This document shows, in pieces, positions 1 to 7,917 of a stretch of DNA of 20,999 bases (position 1 is its first letter; each line of letters begins with the position of its first letter). The stretch comes from Deltaproteobacteria bacterium (GTDB lineage Bacteria > Desulfobacterota > Desulfuromonadia > Desulfuromonadales > BM103), in the NCBI GenBank assembly GCA_006226895.1, contig SBFN01000152.1, positions 1-20,999 on the forward strand, given 5' to 3'. The notes beneath the pieces were generated by a model that worked only from the letters and a program-made list of their open reading frames with translations, was not told the origin of the DNA and made no database searches. Made by a program: the position numbers and the translations under genes.

Positions 1-76
1 AGATTTGAACACCGCAACTTATCAAAATGGCTGAATAAGTCAAGGTAAATCAGGGGATTGAGCTGAGGCAGAACCT

Positions 77-117
77 CTGAACAAGGGCTTTTCTGATTGA
101 TCCTGTCCCTTGTTCAG
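77..117. repeat. 11-bp inverted repeat over the end of the ribbon-helix-helix gene
   Basis: CTGAACAAGGG at 77-87 is perfectly complementary to CCCTTGTTCAG at 107-117, with a 19-nt loop. The right arm contains the stop codon of the minus-strand gene ending at 114. There is no T-run after the stem on either strand, so it is not a standard intrinsic terminator. It may be a 3'-end mRNA stabilising stem or a protein-binding palindrome. The role is inferred; the pairing is seen directly. Confidence 0.45.
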
Positions 118-293
118 GCGGCTTGCTGGGTGCCCTGGTGAGGCTGGTCGCAAAGTTGTAAGAGACTTTGCCGCAAGAGTTCAGAGATGCTGATGCCGGA
201 CTCTTCGGTCAGGTGCTGAAGGGTTTCCATTTCACCTTCGTTGACGCGGCAAGAAACGATGTGCTTTTTAGGGTTTTTGACAGATTTTCCCAC
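114..293 (-). CDS. Small ribbon-helix-helix-like protein (59 aa)
   Basis: I start this gene at GTG 293 because GGAGG lies about 8 nt upstream; the longer open frame to 473 has no comparable site and runs through the preceding gene's tail. The 59-aa product begins with basic residues (VGKSVKNPKKHIV), followed by a short strand-like segment (VSCRVNEGEMETL) and two predicted helices (LQHLTEESGIS, ISELLRQSLLQL). That is the layout of MetJ/Arc-type ribbon-helix-helix DNA-binding proteins such as CopG-like repressors. In that family the basic strand enters the DNA major groove as a dimer. There is no toxin-like partner next to it within the window; the gene on the left is outside. It follows the endonuclease III-family gene on the same strand. 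The fold is inferred from pattern only and no target can be named. Confidence 0.65.
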   Translation of the reverse strand: MGKSVKNPKKHIVSCRVNEGEMETLQHLTEESGISISELLRQSLLQLCDQPHQGTQQAA

Positions 294-375
294 GGTTTGA
301 TACCTCCAGATGTTAACGTGTGATTTTCTTGGAGGCAGGTTTTTGCAGGAGGAATGCCAGTGTGACGCATGAGGA

Positions 376-1218
376 TTAAAATAGGTGCAAAAGGCCATAT
401 TTTGAGTCTTCATGGCTTTTTGCCGGGTCAGATTCTCTAGTGCTTGTGGGCGCAATTGGCCATAAGGATACAATATTCTCTAAGAATGTATCTTTATGGG
501 ACTTTTTCTGGGCTGGCCTCGTTTGTCTCGCCAGGTGCTGCCTGGGTTGGGAAACGGCAACGTTTGTAGAGCGGGCATTCGTTGCAGAGAGGTTTTCTCT
601 TTCTGCAGTCTTTCTGCAGCAGGTTTTGGCCAGTTGTACGATCTGCGCGTGGTAATCGTTGTAGAGGGCAACGTTTTCAGGGAGTGCCCGCATAAAAAGT
701 TCGCGAATTTCATTATAGCTCTCGTTGCCCTGCAATACACCAATTCGTTCGAAAACACGTTTTGTGTAGGCATCGACGACGAACGTGGGCCTGCCTGCAG
801 CGTAAAGGAGGATTGAGTCAGCTGTTTCTGGACCGATTCCGGGCCTGGCCAGTAATCTTGCCCTGGCTTCCTCCAGCGGTCCGCTGCAAAAGTCGTTCAG
901 GTTGCTTTGCCATTCTGTTGCCAGGTGCCAGGAAAGATTTTTCAGCCGATTTGCTTTCTGTCGGAAAAACCCGGAGGGCCTGATTAAATCTTCGAGTCGA
1001 TCAATCGGCAGGTTCGACAATTTGTCGGGAGAAAGAGCTTGTTCTTTTTTTAGATTCGCGATGGCCAGTTCTACATTCGTCCAGGCAGTGTTTTGAGTGA
1101 GGATGGCACCGATAACAACTTCGAAGGAACTGTCCGCGGGCCACCAGTTGAGTGGCCCAAAATGGTCGAGCAAGGTCCGGTACAGGGAAGGTAGTTCTGT
1201 CTCTATGGGTTTAAGCAT
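376..1218 (-). CDS. Endonuclease III-family DNA glycosylase, frameshifted at the Fe-S loop
   Basis: The first ~200 residues are a HhH-GPD base-excision glycosylase: the N-terminal GAILTQNTAW segment, the helix-hairpin-helix ARPGIGPETADSILLYA (about residues 124-140) and the catalytic aspartate in VVDAYTKR (Asp149). The position of the Nth catalytic lysine is Glu131, so like MutY and MagIII-type proteins it is probably a monofunctional glycosylase without lyase activity. After Lys203 the frame is wrong. An 11-bp tandem duplication at 598-619 shifts it, and the remaining ~77 residues are unrelated to the family. Without the duplication the protein would be 237 aa, ending at 494, with C201-x6-C208-x2-C211-x5-C217, the standard [4Fe-4S] loop. 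As given, only the first cysteine is kept and the protein is 280 aa. The catalytic core is intact, but the cluster domain used in folding and DNA binding is lost, so this is likely a recent pseudogene, a phase-variable allele or a sequencing error. Confidence 0.85.
   Translation of the reverse strand: MLKPIETELPSLYRTLLDHFGPLNWWPADSSFEVVIGAILTQNTAWTNVELAIANLKKEQALSPDKLSNLPIDRLEDLIRPSGFFRQKANRLKNLSWHLATEWQSNLNDFCSGPLEEARARLLARPGIGPETADSILLYAAGRPTFVVDAYTKRVFERIGVLQGNESYNEIRELFMRALPENVALYNDYHAQIVQLAKTCCRKTAERENLSATNARSTNVAVSQPRQHLARQTRPAQKKSHKDTFLENIVSLWPIAPTSTRESDPAKSHEDSKYGLLHLF
598..619. repeat. Exact 11-bp tandem duplication causing the glycosylase frameshift
   Basis: TCTTTCTGCAG occurs twice back to back (598-608 and 609-619) with no spacer and no extension of identity on either side. 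The length is not a multiple of three, so the downstream frame changes. Removing either copy restores an open frame that encodes the canonical endonuclease III cysteine cluster and stops at 494-496. This is a direct observation; whether it is a real mutation or an assembly artefact cannot be decided here. Confidence 0.92.
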
Positions 1219-1277
1219 GGTCTCTGTGGAAGACGCCGGTCATCCCTGTGGTATTTGTACTCATTTGAGTGGGTGAT

Positions 1278-2771
1278 TTACTTGATGTTCTCACCGAAGG
1301 CCGCTGTTTTCGGTAAGGAGATGCAGAAGGTTGCACCCCCGCCGGGCGTTTGTTCTACCCAGGTCTGACCCTGGCAGCGCAAGGCAATTTTACGCACAAT
1401 GGCGAGGCCGACCCCTGTGCCCTGTTTTCCCTTGGATCTTTTACCGCGGGAAAAAATGTCGAAAATGGTTTCCTGTTCTTTGGTGGGCACACCCGAACCG
1501 TGGTCACGGACAAAGTAGGTCGTGCTCTTGTTTTCATCCCAGCTGCCGACTTCGATGGCACCACTTCCCTTTGGCACGTAGTGGTTGGCATTGCCGAGTA
1601 AATTGATGAAAACCTGGTAAACAAGGGTTTCTGGAACCCACGTCTGGGGGAGTTTTTCGGCAATGATCTCCGGACCGCTTTTCTTGTTGATGTTCAACTC
1701 GCGGACAACCTCATCGACTATCATGTTGACATCGGTGGGGTGGTCACCGGCTTTGACGTGGCTGATCTGGGCGAGGTCCAGAAGATCATCAAGGAGAGCG
1801 ATCGCCCGTTCACTCTGGCGTTCAACCTCTCCCAGGATCTGCAAAATCTGCTCATCGAAGACCTCGCTGTAGGTTATGCTCAGGAAGTCCATGTAGGTGA
1901 CGACCGGGGCGAGAATGCCGCGCAGGTCGTGGGAAATTGAATGTGCAAAAGCATCCAATTCACGATTGGCTTCTTTCAGGTCGTCTTCAGTTTTTTTGCG
2001 TAGGGTGATATCTCTGCAGACGGCAAGTTTCTGCCTGATGCCGTCTTCTGTCGGCAACGGGGTGTGGACAATTTCGTAGGTTCTCTCGTGCCTTCCGAGT
2101 TTGCGTTCGTCACGGACCGTGCGGTTCTTGAAGACCTTGTCCATAGGGCACCAAGAGCAGGGGGCTTTTTCGTTGTGGAGGATTTCATGGCAAGATTCTC
2201 CAACGCGATCCCCAAAGGTCTCCAGCATGGCACGGTTCATAAAGGTGAGCTTGAGGTCTTCATTGGCGATGTAGGCCATGTCGTCCATGTTGTCAAGGAC
2301 GATACGGAAGCGCTGTTCGCTCTTCTTGAGTTCTCCTGTGCGTTCCTTGACCCTGACTTCCAGCGTTGCCGCCTGCTCGCGCAAAGATTCTTCCAATGCG
2401 TACTGTTGAGAAAGATCATTGAACGATTCGATGCCGCCGATAATTTCACCGTCAGCGTCGCGAAGAAACTCCATATTCTTGATCAGTTGAGCCGTTTTGC
2501 CCGACTTGGTAACGATGGTGCATCTGCCGCCTATAATCGGTTTAGGGGTGTCGGATTGAAAAAGCCCGCATTTTTCATCGCAGGGGATCCCCCGCAAAAA
2601 AGAACAATGCTGTCCGACGGCTTCTTCGGCGCTGTAGCCAGTGATCTGCTCTGCAGCAGGATTCCAATAAACGATATGCATCTCTGTGTCGACAACAAAC
2701 AGGCCGCTGGGGATGGTCCTCAGCGCTTGCTCAAGGGAGATGTCTTTTATGATGGCGCTGGCATTTGGCAT
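1278..2771 (-). CDS. Cytoplasmic two-PAS-domain sensor histidine kinase
   Basis: The 497-aa product has two PAS domains (about residues 5-120 and 150-260), a coiled linker (ALEESLREQAATLEVRVKER), a HisKA dimerisation domain with the phospho-acceptor His281 in SISHDLRGIL, and a HATPase_c domain with N box NLLGNANHY, G1 VRDHGSGVP and G2 GTGVGLAIV. I find no transmembrane segment, so it senses an internal signal. Each PAS domain carries a cysteine set: C-x7-C-x3-C in the first (CSFLRGIPCDEKC) and C-x10-C-x2-C in the second (ending CSWC), which could bind metal or respond to redox. The start at 2771 follows AAGGAG by about 11 nt; an in-frame TTG at 2840 has no ribosome binding site and would overlap comF. 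No response regulator is adjacent, so it is an orphan kinase here. The ligand is unknown. Confidence 0.9.
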   Translation of the reverse strand: MPNASAIIKDISLEQALRTIPSGLFVVDTEMHIVYWNPAAEQITGYSAEEAVGQHCSFLRGIPCDEKCGLFQSDTPKPIIGGRCTIVTKSGKTAQLIKNMEFLRDADGEIIGGIESFNDLSQQYALEESLREQAATLEVRVKERTGELKKSEQRFRIVLDNMDDMAYIANEDLKLTFMNRAMLETFGDRVGESCHEILHNEKAPCSWCPMDKVFKNRTVRDERKLGRHERTYEIVHTPLPTEDGIRQKLAVCRDITLRKKTEDDLKEANRELDAFAHSISHDLRGILAPVVTYMDFLSITYSEVFDEQILQILGEVERQSERAIALLDDLLDLAQISHVKAGDHPTDVNMIVDEVVRELNINKKSGPEIIAEKLPQTWVPETLVYQVFINLLGNANHYVPKGSGAIEVGSWDENKSTTYFVRDHGSGVPTKEQETIFDIFSRGKRSKGKQGTGVGLAIVRKIALRCQGQTWVEQTPGGGATFCISLPKTAAFGENIK

Positions 2772-2836
2772 AGGAAGATAAGCTCCTTGATGAAGAATTT
2801 TATCACTAATGCTCTGTGCGTCACAATCCCCGATTT

Positions 2837-3562
2837 TCAAGCGCGTCCGATCACGGCAACCTGAACTTCAGCAATATTGTTTTCCATAAGAACCCTGCAG
2901 CATTCACGGACTGTTTCACCGGTTGTCATGACATCATCCACAAGTAAGATGTTGCGTGCAGAGGTTGTTGTGGTGACTATGAAAGCGTTGCGTAGATTCC
3001 TTCTTCTCTCTGCGGCGGTCAGCCCTTGCTGTGGCGGTGTTTTAAGGGTGCGATGCAAAAGGGTGGTGTTGATAGGAACCTGTATCTTTCTGGCCAGCGG
3101 CCGGGAGATTTCAAGTGCCTGGTTGTAGCCACGTTTTTTCAAGCGGTCGGGGTGTAAGGGGACCGGAATAATACAATCTGGCTTGAAGCCGGCCTCAGCA
3201 ACCTCAAGCGATTTGCCGAGAAGTTTTCCTAGCGGCTCTGCCAGGTAGACCTTGTTGCGATACTTTAGCTGATGGATAGCGTCTTTGACGCTCTCCTGGT
3301 AGGTGCAGGCCGCGTGGACGATTGAAAAGGCAGGTGGTCGCTGCAGGCAAGTTGCGCAGAGATGTTGTGATGAAGAGGCGGGGAAAGGTTGGCTGCAACA
3401 GCGGCAGTGCGATCTCCCCATGGGCGGCATGGTTGCCTGACACTCTGCGCAGAATTCCTGCGGGTCGAACCCTGGCGGCAGAAGCTGTCCACAGAGCAGG
3501 CAGACCGGCGGCAAAAACAGATCTATGCCTGCCGATAGTGCACGACGCAAGTTGGTCCACAT
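2837..3562 (-). CDS. comF: ComF family phosphoribosyltransferase-like protein
   Basis: The 241-aa product has the ComF layout. The N-terminus has four cysteine pairs (CLLC 21-24, CAEC 38-41, CRCC 53-56, CATC 69-72), a double zinc-ribbon. The C-terminal phosphoribosyltransferase fold includes IIPVPLHPDRLKKRGYNQA and a PRPP-binding loop ILLVDDVMTTGET (205-217). ComF proteins are needed for DNA uptake in naturally competent bacteria, where they act in the cytoplasm on incoming single strands, but they are also widespread in bacteria not known to be competent. The ATG lies 4 nt after a run of nine G residues that serves as the Shine-Dalgarno sequence. It lies 37 nt after gpmI, so it is probably cotranscribed. 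Family assignment is firm; the role in this host is not known. Confidence 0.92.
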   Translation of the reverse strand: MWTNLRRALSAGIDLFLPPVCLLCGQLLPPGFDPQEFCAECQATMPPMGRSHCRCCSQPFPASSSQHLCATCLQRPPAFSIVHAACTYQESVKDAIHQLKYRNKVYLAEPLGKLLGKSLEVAEAGFKPDCIIPVPLHPDRLKKRGYNQALEISRPLARKIQVPINTTLLHRTLKTPPQQGLTAAERRRNLRNAFIVTTTTSARNILLVDDVMTTGETVRECCRVLMENNIAEVQVAVIGRA

Positions 3563-3599
3563 GGATCCCCCCCCCAGAGGTATGACAACTCATTACACT

Positions 3600-5129
3600 T
3601 TATGAAATAAGATTCTTGCCTGTCATCTCAACAGGAGCTTCGAGCCCCATCAGGTTGAGTATGGTGGGTGCGATATCCGCAAGAATGCCGGGCTGAAGGT
3701 TACTGTCACGTTTTGCAGCGTCAACGAAGATGAGCGGAACCCTGTTTGCCGTGTGCGCGGTATGAGGTGTGTTGTTTTCGTCGAGCATCTTTTCGCAATT
3801 GCCGTGGTCAGCTGTTATCAGGGCACAGCCCCCTGTCGCCAGCAAAGCATCAATAACTTGGCCCGTGCAGAAGTCGACTGCTTCCATCGCCTTTATTGCC
3901 GCTGGCAGAACTCCTGTATGGCCCACCATGTCCGGGTTGGCAAAGTTCAGGATAATCAGATCATAGTGTTCTGATTGAATACGCCTGATAACCTCTTCGG
4001 TGACTTCAGGAGCGCTCATCTCGGGCTTCAGGTCATATGTAGCGACTTCTTTGGGTGATGGAATCAATGCGCGATCTTCGTTGTCAAAAGGAGCTTCGAT
4101 GCCACCGTTGAAGAAGAAGGTGACGTGAGCATATTTTTCTGTTTCGGCAATCCGCAACTGGTTCATTCCAGCGTCTGCCACAACTTCGCCGAGGATTTTG
4201 GGATAACTTTCGGGCCTGTAAGCGACCGGCAGGTCAAAGGTCTCATCGTATTCAGACAGGCAGACGAAAGCTGAGAGTTGAGGTGTTTGTGCACGTTCAA
4301 ACTCATTGAAGTCTTTTTGTGTGAAGGGCCGAGTGATCTCCCTGGCCCGATCGGCGCGGAAATTGAAAAAGATGATGCCGTCCTGATCATTGATCGGGCC
4401 GACCGGTGCGCCATTTTTATGGACGACCTGTGGTTCGACAAACTCATCGGTTTGGCCGGCCGCGTAGGCCGCTCCGATCGCCTCAGCACTTGAATTGACA
4501 GCGTGCCCCTGGCCGAGGGTTATCGCTCGCCATGCCCGCGATACCCGGTCCCAACGATTGTCGCGATCCATGGCGTAGTAGCGGCCGATGACGGTTGAGA
4601 CCTGACCGTGCTTGATGCGCTGTATCTCCGCTTCGAGTTGTGCGAGATAATCTGCTCCACTCTGCGGAGGCGTGTCCCGACCATCCATAAAGGCGTGGAT
4701 GCAGGCTTCAACGCCCTGGCGTTTAGCCAGTTCGATCAAGGCGTAGAGGTGGGTGTTGTGCGAATGGACGCCACCGTCCGAGAGCAGACCCATCAGGTGA
4801 AGTTTGCCGCCAGCTTTGTGAATCTTCTGCAGTGCTTCGAGCAGGACCTGATTGGTAAAGAAATCTCCCTTGGCGATGCTCTGACTGATGCGGGTCAGGT
4901 CCTGATAGACGATACGGCCGGCGCCTATATTGAGATGTCCGACCTCCGAGTTGCCCATCTGCCCTTCAGGCAGGCCGACGTTGAGTCCCGAGGCATTCAG
5001 CCAGGACGACGGGTAGCTCTGAAAGAGATCATCCAGGCGCGGAGTCTTTGCCAGGCAGACGGCGTTGTTCTCGCAACTCTCGTTGATGCCCCAGCCGTCC
5101 AGAATGATCAGTGCTACCGGTTTTTTCAT
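3600..5129 (-). CDS. gpmI: 2,3-bisphosphoglycerate-independent phosphoglycerate mutase
   Basis: This 509-aa enzyme interconverts 3- and 2-phosphoglycerate in glycolysis and gluconeogenesis using two Mn2+ ions and a phosphoserine intermediate. Alkaline-phosphatase-fold metal motifs are visible: Asp11 in ILDGWG, the nucleophile Ser61 in [23 protein letters not shown], the arginine-rich [23 protein letters not shown] and NTPHTAHT near the C-terminus. Length and motif order match the family. I start at ATG 5129, whose ATGA overlaps the stop codon of the upstream lapA-lapB gene, rather than at the in-frame GTG four codons earlier. The overlap implies translational coupling to the upstream gene. 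Confidence 0.97.
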   Translation of the reverse strand: MKKPVALIILDGWGINESCENNAVCLAKTPRLDDLFQSYPSSWLNASGLNVGLPEGQMGNSEVGHLNIGAGRIVYQDLTRISQSIAKGDFFTNQVLLEALQKIHKAGGKLHLMGLLSDGGVHSHNTHLYALIELAKRQGVEACIHAFMDGRDTPPQSGADYLAQLEAEIQRIKHGQVSTVIGRYYAMDRDNRWDRVSRAWRAITLGQGHAVNSSAEAIGAAYAAGQTDEFVEPQVVHKNGAPVGPINDQDGIIFFNFRADRAREITRPFTQKDFNEFERAQTPQLSAFVCLSEYDETFDLPVAYRPESYPKILGEVVADAGMNQLRIAETEKYAHVTFFFNGGIEAPFDNEDRALIPSPKEVATYDLKPEMSAPEVTEEVIRRIQSEHYDLIILNFANPDMVGHTGVLPAAIKAMEAVDFCTGQVIDALLATGGCALITADHGNCEKMLDENNTPHTAHTANRVPLIFVDAAKRDSNLQPGILADIAPTILNLMGLEAPVEMTGKNLIS

Positions 5130-6511
5130 GCACCTGCCCACTCTTTACGCTCGCCGTGGTGGATGACCATCTTGTCGAGAGCCAGAGGGCGTGCATCCTG
5201 GATCAGCTTGCGGTCGACCAGGCTGCTTGCATTCCATTCGCCACAGGATGGGCAACGGCTGTTCCATTCGGCAGAGACGCTCTGACATTTTTCGCAGACG
5301 AAGTTCAGGTGCAGGCGTTTAGAGATGCCGAGAGCCTTTTGGTATTCGCTGATGGCCTGCTCCGGCTCGCGGCAGCGACGGTAGGTCTCTGCAAGCAGGA
5401 GATGCACTTGAGGGGACTCGACGCCGGAGCTCTCGATTGCCTGCAGCTGCTCTTTGGCCTCGTCGACCATTTCCAGGCGAAGGCAGAGCTTGCCGTAGAA
5501 GAGGCGGAATATGAGATCGTCGCCCTGTTCGAGAACCTGGCCGCGGAAGAAGTTGAGGAGTGAAGAAGGATCTTCACGCTCCATGAAGTAGTCCTCAAGA
5601 CGTTCGAGGAAAACACCTTTGCCAAGCTTCTTGTAGCCTTCCTGCCAGATTTTGACCGCGTCGTCTCCTAGGTTTAAAGCCACCAGGGCATCACCATAGG
5701 AAACTTGTGCAGGAACAAAGTCAGACTCCTGGCGCAGGATATCCTTCAGTTCTGATTTAGCCTGATCTGCGGAACCGCTCAATATTGACTGGCTGGCTAC
5801 TTCATAGCGCAGGTAGAGCAGAAGGGCTTTCTCGTCGGCAACGCGGTTGGCTCCCGGTCCGGCCTTGAGCACCCGACGCTGGGTTTCCAGTGCCTCCTGC
5901 CAGCGGTCGTGCTTGATGTAGAGGTCGCGCAGAGAGCGAAGTGCTTTACGGTTGTCCTTCTCTCGGCTAATAAGCTCCTGGTAAGACGCCATGGCCTCGT
6001 CATCATGGCCGGTCTCTTCCTGGATAGCCGCAGTCTTGAAAAGAACCTCGAGACTTTTCGGGTCCAGATCTCCAGCTTTTCGCAGCAGGCCGAGGCTCTC
6101 CGTGGAGTTGCCCTCCTGAGCGGCCAGGTTGGCCATGGCGATCAGTGTGTCGACCCGTTTGGGGTCACGATCAATCGCCTTATTGAGAAGTACACGCGCT
6201 TTTTTCAGGTCGCCGGAGAGGAGTCGGCCGACGCCTTGGCGATAAATGGCATTGGTTTCCTGGGCTTTTTTCTGGCTCTGATCGCGACGCCAATGAGAAA
6301 ATGAATGAGCGATAAGACTCAGGATATGAAGCCCGTTACCCAGCAGCAAGCCGATCAGAATCGCCCCGATGAGAATGATTGGAGTAGGAAAGGTCAGTCC
6401 CTCGCCTGCCGCGTAGAAGACTGTCATGTCTCCCGGGTTGATACCCCAGAAGTAGAGGAAGCAGAATGCAAAAATAACAAAAACGAAGGTTAATATAGCC
6501 AGATAAATCAT
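5126..6511 (-). CDS. Fused LapA-LapB-type membrane TPR protein with rubredoxin-like zinc ribbon
   Basis: The 461-aa product has two N-terminal membrane helices (about residues 4-22 and 44-66) separated by a short loop containing a [14 protein letters not shown] strand, the pattern of LapA/YciS (DUF1049). A run of tetratricopeptide repeats follows (about 85-400), then a rubredoxin-like metal site, C406-x2-C409 and C420-x2-C423, as in LapB/YciM. In E. coli LapA and LapB are separate inner-membrane proteins; LapB recruits LpxC to the FtsH protease and so sets the rate of lipid A synthesis. Here both appear to be one polypeptide, with the LapA part as membrane anchor and the TPR part cytoplasmic. 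The start at 6511 follows GGGAGG by about 7 nt; twelve extra codons upstream lack a site. It is preceded by a dksA-like gene and overlaps gpmI by 4 bp. The LPS role is inferred from E. coli. Confidence 0.82.
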   Translation of the reverse strand: MIYLAILTFVFVIFAFCFLYFWGINPGDMTVFYAAGEGLTFPTPIILIGAILIGLLLGNGLHILSLIAHSFSHWRRDQSQKKAQETNAIYRQGVGRLLSGDLKKARVLLNKAIDRDPKRVDTLIAMANLAAQEGNSTESLGLLRKAGDLDPKSLEVLFKTAAIQEETGHDDEAMASYQELISREKDNRKALRSLRDLYIKHDRWQEALETQRRVLKAGPGANRVADEKALLLYLRYEVASQSILSGSADQAKSELKDILRQESDFVPAQVSYGDALVALNLGDDAVKIWQEGYKKLGKGVFLERLEDYFMEREDPSSLLNFFRGQVLEQGDDLIFRLFYGKLCLRLEMVDEAKEQLQAIESSGVESPQVHLLLAETYRRCREPEQAISEYQKALGISKRLHLNFVCEKCQSVSAEWNSRCPSCGEWNASSLVDRKLIQDARPLALDKMVIHHGERKEWAGA

Positions 6512-6559
6512 TGTGACCCTCCCGGTACGCTTATCGTCATGAAGCACTTAAGATCAGGG

Positions 6560-6910
6560 TTATTCACCAAATTTTTCAATGTCGGTTTTGCATTCTATAC
6601 AATAACGGGAAAATGGTCTGACTTCCATTCGCCGGGGTGAAATATCTTCGCCGCAGCTCATGCAGATGCCATATTCCCCTTTTTCAATCTGTTCCAGGGC
6701 TACATCGATGTCGTTAATGCGCTGACGTTGAGTTTCGCTGACGTTGAAGAGGACGTCGCGACTGTAGGCTGCAGAGGACATGTCACCGATATCAGGCACG
6801 CCATCCTGTCCAATCTCACGGCAGGCTTCATAGGAATTGCTGACTTCCTGAAGAAGGTCCTGGCGTTCTTTCAGCAACTGCTCCTTGACCTGGGTGAAAC
6901 GTTTACTCAT
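6560..6910 (-). CDS. DksA/TraR family zinc-finger transcription regulator
   Basis: The 116-aa product has an N-terminal coiled-coil region and a C4 zinc finger, C83-x2-C86-x17-C104-x2-C107, with the family sequence GICMSCGEDI and RYCIECK. Proteins of this family bind in the RNA polymerase secondary channel and, with ppGpp, adjust initiation at rRNA and amino-acid promoters. The coiled-coil tip reads D40-x2-D43-x-S45, close to the DxxDxA tip of E. coli DksA but with serine in place of alanine. It is shorter than E. coli DksA (151 aa), as is common for short DksA-like proteins in this phylum. AAGGAG lies 6 nt before the ATG. A candidate promoter precedes it at 6936-6964. Whether it replaces DksA or is a paralog cannot be told from one window. 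Confidence 0.92.
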   Translation of the reverse strand: MSKRFTQVKEQLLKERQDLLQEVSNSYEACREIGQDGVPDIGDMSSAAYSRDVLFNVSETQRQRINDIDVALEQIEKGEYGICMSCGEDISPRRMEVRPFSRYCIECKTDIEKFGE

Positions 6911-6935
6911 GCTGCTCTCCTTAACATGTCTGAAA

Positions 6936-6964
6936 ATTGTATGGTCTGTTAGTTAACCACAAAA
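6936..6964 (-). promoter_or_regulatory. Candidate sigma70 promoter of the dksA-like gene
   Basis: On the minus strand a good -10 (TACAAT, 6936-6941) lies 17 nt from TTTTGT (6959-6964), or 15 nt from TTGTGG. The -35 is poor. It lies 26 nt upstream of the start codon in the 115-nt gap after rlmH, and would let the dksA-lapAB-gpmI-comF group be transcribed separately. Confidence 0.35.
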
Positions 6965-7025
6965 GAGGGCTTTCTGGCGAAGAAAAAATCACCTGAAAAG
7001 GGTTGACGGAACAATCTTTCTGCTC

Positions 7026-7496
7026 CTAGTGATGGTAGGGTTCGTTGCGAATAATCGTACAGCATCTGTAGAGTTGTTCAAGCAGCAGCAGGCGTGCCAT
7101 CTGATGCGTCAGGGTCATGGGCGACAGGGAAAGGACCAGGTCTGCCCGTTTCCTCAAGGAGTCACTCAAGCCGTAGGGGCCACCTATTAAAAGTGTCCAC
7201 TCCGGGATGCTGCGCAGCATATGATCTTTCATTAGGTCTGCGAGCGCCTCGGAACTCAGCTTCTTGCCGCCCTGGTCCAGTGCAATCACAAAGGCTCCGG
7301 GTGGAATTTTCTGCTCGAGAGCTTGACCTTCTGTAGCTACGATGCGTGGCAGGTCCTGTTTGCGTCCCGTCTTATGCTCTTTGATTTCATGGATGACGAG
7401 CGGCAGGTAACGTTTCAACCTCCCGGAAAATTCGGCGCAGCCTTCGTTCGCGAACGGCAGGTTGAGGCGACCGACGCAGAGCAGGCTTAATTTCAC
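7026..7496 (-). CDS. rlmH: 23S rRNA (pseudouridine-1915-N3)-methyltransferase RlmH
   Basis: This 156-aa SPOUT methyltransferase methylates pseudouridine 1915 in helix 69 of 23S rRNA, using S-adenosylmethionine, on assembled 70S ribosomes. Family marks are the N-terminal KLSLLCVGRL, FVIALDQGGKKLSSEALA, the knot segment LLIGGPYGLSDSLRKRADL and the C-terminal EQLYRCCTIIRNEPYHH. The length is the standard one. The start is GTG at 7496, whose GTGA overlaps the rsfS stop by 4 bp, so translation is probably coupled. The rsfS-rlmH pair is a conserved ribosome-function neighbourhood. Confidence 0.97.
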   Translation of the reverse strand: MKLSLLCVGRLNLPFANEGCAEFSGRLKRYLPLVIHEIKEHKTGRKQDLPRIVATEGQALEQKIPPGAFVIALDQGGKKLSSEALADLMKDHMLRSIPEWTLLIGGPYGLSDSLRKRADLVLSLSPMTLTHQMARLLLLEQLYRCCTIIRNEPYHH

Positions 7497-7867
7497 GGGG
7501 TTTCCTGGACCGTCATGCTGTCTTCCTGAATCTGGACCTCTTCAGCATCACACCAGAGACCGTCCAGGTCGTAGAAGAGTCGAACCGGTTCGTGGAAAAT
7601 GTGTACCATGACATCACCGTAGTCGATCAGCACCCAGCGCCCTTCGTTAAGGCCCTCAATACCGATCGGCATGGTGGCGTGTTCGTTTTTCAGGCCAAGA
7701 TGTACCGATTCGGCAGCTGCTTTGACCTGGCGATCGGAGCTGCCGGAGGCGAGTACAAGAAAATCGGTTAACGACGAAATTTTGCGAACATCGAGAACGC
7801 GGACATTAAAAGCTTTTTTGTCGAGAGCTAAAGCGGCGCATTTTTGCGCCCGGTCTTGCGATAACAA
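7493..7867 (-). CDS. rsfS: Ribosome silencing factor RsfS
   Basis: RsfS (Iojap/YbeB family) binds ribosomal protein L14 and blocks joining of the subunits, which lowers translation in starvation. The 124-aa product shows the family's KAFNVRVLDVRKISSLTDFLV, ASGSSDRQVKAAAESV and WVLIDYGDVMVHIFHEPVR segments. The start is TTG at 7867, with AGGGAG 8 nt upstream; no ATG is available nearby. It follows nadD by 50 nt and overlaps rlmH by 4 bp, matching the common nadD-rsfS-rlmH order. Confidence 0.96.
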   Translation of the reverse strand: MLSQDRAQKCAALALDKKAFNVRVLDVRKISSLTDFLVLASGSSDRQVKAAAESVHLGLKNEHATMPIGIEGLNEGRWVLIDYGDVMVHIFHEPVRLFYDLDGLWCDAEEVQIQEDSMTVQETP

Positions 7868-7917
7868 ATTAGTGACTCCCTAGTGTTAGGTTTTTTTCTG
7901 CTTGAAGTGTGCTTCTT

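Noticed and set aside
376-473. Longer form of the ribbon-helix-helix protein starting at 473
   Set aside because: The extra 60 residues overlap the out-of-frame glycosylase tail and the internal GTG at 293 has a far better ribosome binding site.
2064-2864. 266-codon plus-strand frame opposite the histidine kinase
   Set aside because: Antisense shadow of a gene with full kinase motifs; no ribosome binding site or family features.
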